8,456 nt of DNA from TMED14 sp038145075 (GTDB taxonomy: Bacteria > Bacteroidota > Bacteroidia > Flavobacteriales > Schleiferiaceae): contig JAYQOY010000066.1 of NCBI GenBank assembly GCA_038145075.1, positions 1 through 8,456 on the forward strand. The letters run 5' to 3'. This document shows positions 6,046 through 8,456 of this stretch, piece after piece. Made by a program: the position numbers and the translations under genes. A model generated the notes under the pieces. It worked only from the letters and a program-made list of their open reading frames with translations, was not told where the DNA came from and did not search any database. The first letter of the stretch is position 1; each line of letters starts with the position of its first letter.

Positions 6046-6747
6046 ATGCGCGTAGAATTTTCTCCCGATGAATTTAAGGTGGCTTTGGCGACATCCGTCG
6101 TCGTTTTTGGCTTTGACGGGGAAAATCTAAAGACCCTGGTCGCACAGAAGAAAGGCCAGCCCTATGAAGGTGCTTGGATCATTCCTTCCTGCGTGGTTAA
6201 GGCGGATGAAAATCCAGAGCACGTCGCCAAGGAGCTCTTGGTTCGTGCAACGGGTCAGCAGGACTGGTTATTGGAAAAGTTGAATGTCTTTGCCGAACCT
6301 TACCGCAATCCCGTGGGCCGCGTCGTCAACATCGCCTACTACTGCACGGTACGCTTGGACGATGCCCTGGCCAACAACCTACAGCGCGAGGGCTACAGTT
6401 GGGTTCCAGCGAGCGATGTTCCCACCTTGGCCTACGACCACAACGAGATCATGGAGTATGCGCGCGAGCGCTTCAAACGCCGCGTAAAGCGTCGCCCCAT
6501 TGGCTTTAGCTTGTTGCCGGCCGAATTCACTTTGAACAACATCCAGCGCCTCTACGAGTGTGCGTTGGGCAAGCGCTTTGACAAGCGCAACTTCCGCCGA
6601 AAGCTCCTCAAGTCCCAGCTCCTGATTGAGACGGACAACTTCATTCGTTCTTCGGAGCGCGCTAAACGACCCTCGCGTCTCTACAAATTCAACGAAAAGA
6701 AGTACCGCACCCTTTCCTTGAAGGGCTACGACTTCGTCTACCAATAA
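6046..6747 (+). CDS. NrtR/AraR-like transcriptional regulator: degenerate Nudix domain plus winged helix
   Basis: A 233-aa protein with an N-terminal Nudix fold (about 10-145) and a C-terminal winged-helix DNA-binding domain (about 152-225: LLPAEFTLNNIQRLYE, then KRFDKRNFRRKLL, then SRLYKFNEKKY), the layout of the NrtR and Bacteroidota AraR regulators. The Nudix box is degenerate. The usual GG becomes SC (48-49), and the REUxEE core reads KELLVR (62-67), so two of its three metal-binding glutamates are V66 and R67. Hydrolase activity is therefore unlikely, while ligand sensing is plausible: ADP-ribose for NrtR, a sugar for AraR. The effector and targets are unknown. It is divergent from the oxidoreductase, whose promoter it may control. 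The start MRVEFSPDEF is the first in frame, placed 20 bp after a -7-like element. It is convergent with the transporter downstream. Confidence 0.88.
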   Translation: MRVEFSPDEFKVALATSVVVFGFDGENLKTLVAQKKGQPYEGAWIIPSCVVKADENPEHVAKELLVRATGQQDWLLEKLNVFAEPYRNPVGRVVNIAYYCTVRLDDALANNLQREGYSWVPASDVPTLAYDHNEIMEYARERFKRRVKRRPIGFSLLPAEFTLNNIQRLYECALGKRFDKRNFRRKLLKSQLLIETDNFIRSSERAKRPSRLYKFNEKKYRTLSLKGYDFVYQ

Positions 6748-6763
6748 GCGTTTCAAAACGTTT

Positions 6764-6800
6764 AAAAAGCACGAAGGGCGCTCCGTTGGGGCGCCCTTCG
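6764..6800 (-). terminator. Hairpin terminator of the peptide transporter, shared gap with the regulator
   Basis: CGAAGGGCGC (6772-6781), 9-nt loop, GCGCCCTTCG (6791-6800): a perfect 10-bp stem. On the minus strand it is followed by TGCTTTTT (complement of 6764-6771), so it should end the transporter message. On the plus strand no T-tract follows, so its use for the regulator is uncertain. Confidence 0.8.
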
Positions 6801-6818
6801 CATGTGTATTCGGTCCGA

Positions 6819-8306
<1,488 letters not shown>

Positions 8307-8374
8307 GTGAAAGAAGGGTTCTTAGTTAACGTGTGTGTTTAGGTTCGGGAAGATAGTGGAAAAATGGCTTGAGT

Positions 8375-8456
8375 GCTCAGGCTTCGCCTTCGAGCTAGAT
8401 AGCTAGAAAGCTCGGGCTGCGCCCTGTGGCTGCAGAGTTAGGAAGCTCGGGCGTTG
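8375..8456. repeat. Tandem 35-bp repeats with palindromic core, cut by window edge
   Basis: Two complete 35-bp units (8375-8409, 8410-8444) and the first 12 bp of a third (8445-8456) lie head to tail, each beginning GCTC. By eye 23 of 35 positions agree between the two full units. Each has a 4-bp stem core: AGGC-TTC-GCCT in unit 1 and GGGC-TGC-GCCC in unit 2. The differing stem pair changes on both sides (A-T to G-C). The array is non-coding and lies upstream of the transporter gene. Confidence 0.65.

Overview
The window reads as a chromosomal segment of a Bacteroidota bacterium, probably a mid-GC Flavobacteriia-like lineage. Three things point that way. The first gene has the DUF2027-type Smr architecture. 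Several genes carry the Bacteroidota -7 promoter consensus TAnnTTTG just before a C. The coding starts lack visible Shine-Dalgarno sequences. I had no database, so the taxonomy is inference. Codon use looks uniform across the protein genes and no transposase, integrase or phage gene is visible.

Layout, left to right: the 3' part of a small Smr-domain gene (+); the RNase P RNA gene rnpB (+), whose closing helix P1 runs straight into a T-tract; a DEAD-box RNA helicase with a DbpA-type RNA-binding domain (+); thioredoxin reductase trxB (-), whose 3' end overlaps the helicase by 68 bp; tRNA-Pro(GGG) with encoded CCA and its own terminator (+); an AT-rich stretch with short palindromes; a long structured, apparently non-coding RNA of about 660 nt (+); an FAD-dependent DAO-family oxidoreductase (-); a divergent NrtR/AraR-like regulator with a degenerate Nudix box (+); a shared hairpin terminator; and a POT-family peptide transporter (-). 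A tandem array of 35-bp palindrome-bearing repeats runs off the right edge.

The left half concerns RNA metabolism and redox housekeeping. The oxidoreductase and the Nudix-fold regulator share a 96-bp divergent intergenic region, so the regulator may control the oxidoreductase, itself, or both.

The most notable element is the RNA at about 4073-4735. It has a plausible Bacteroidota promoter, at least 15 local hairpins (many capped by GNRA, UUCG, UACG, CUUG or CUCG loops), three exact copies of AACCGAC that can each pair with one GTCGGTT near the 5' end, and an 11-bp terminal hairpin with a UACG loop. I could not match it to tmRNA, RNase P RNA, SRP RNA, 6S RNA, or a group I or II intron. It is the best candidate here for an undescribed system.
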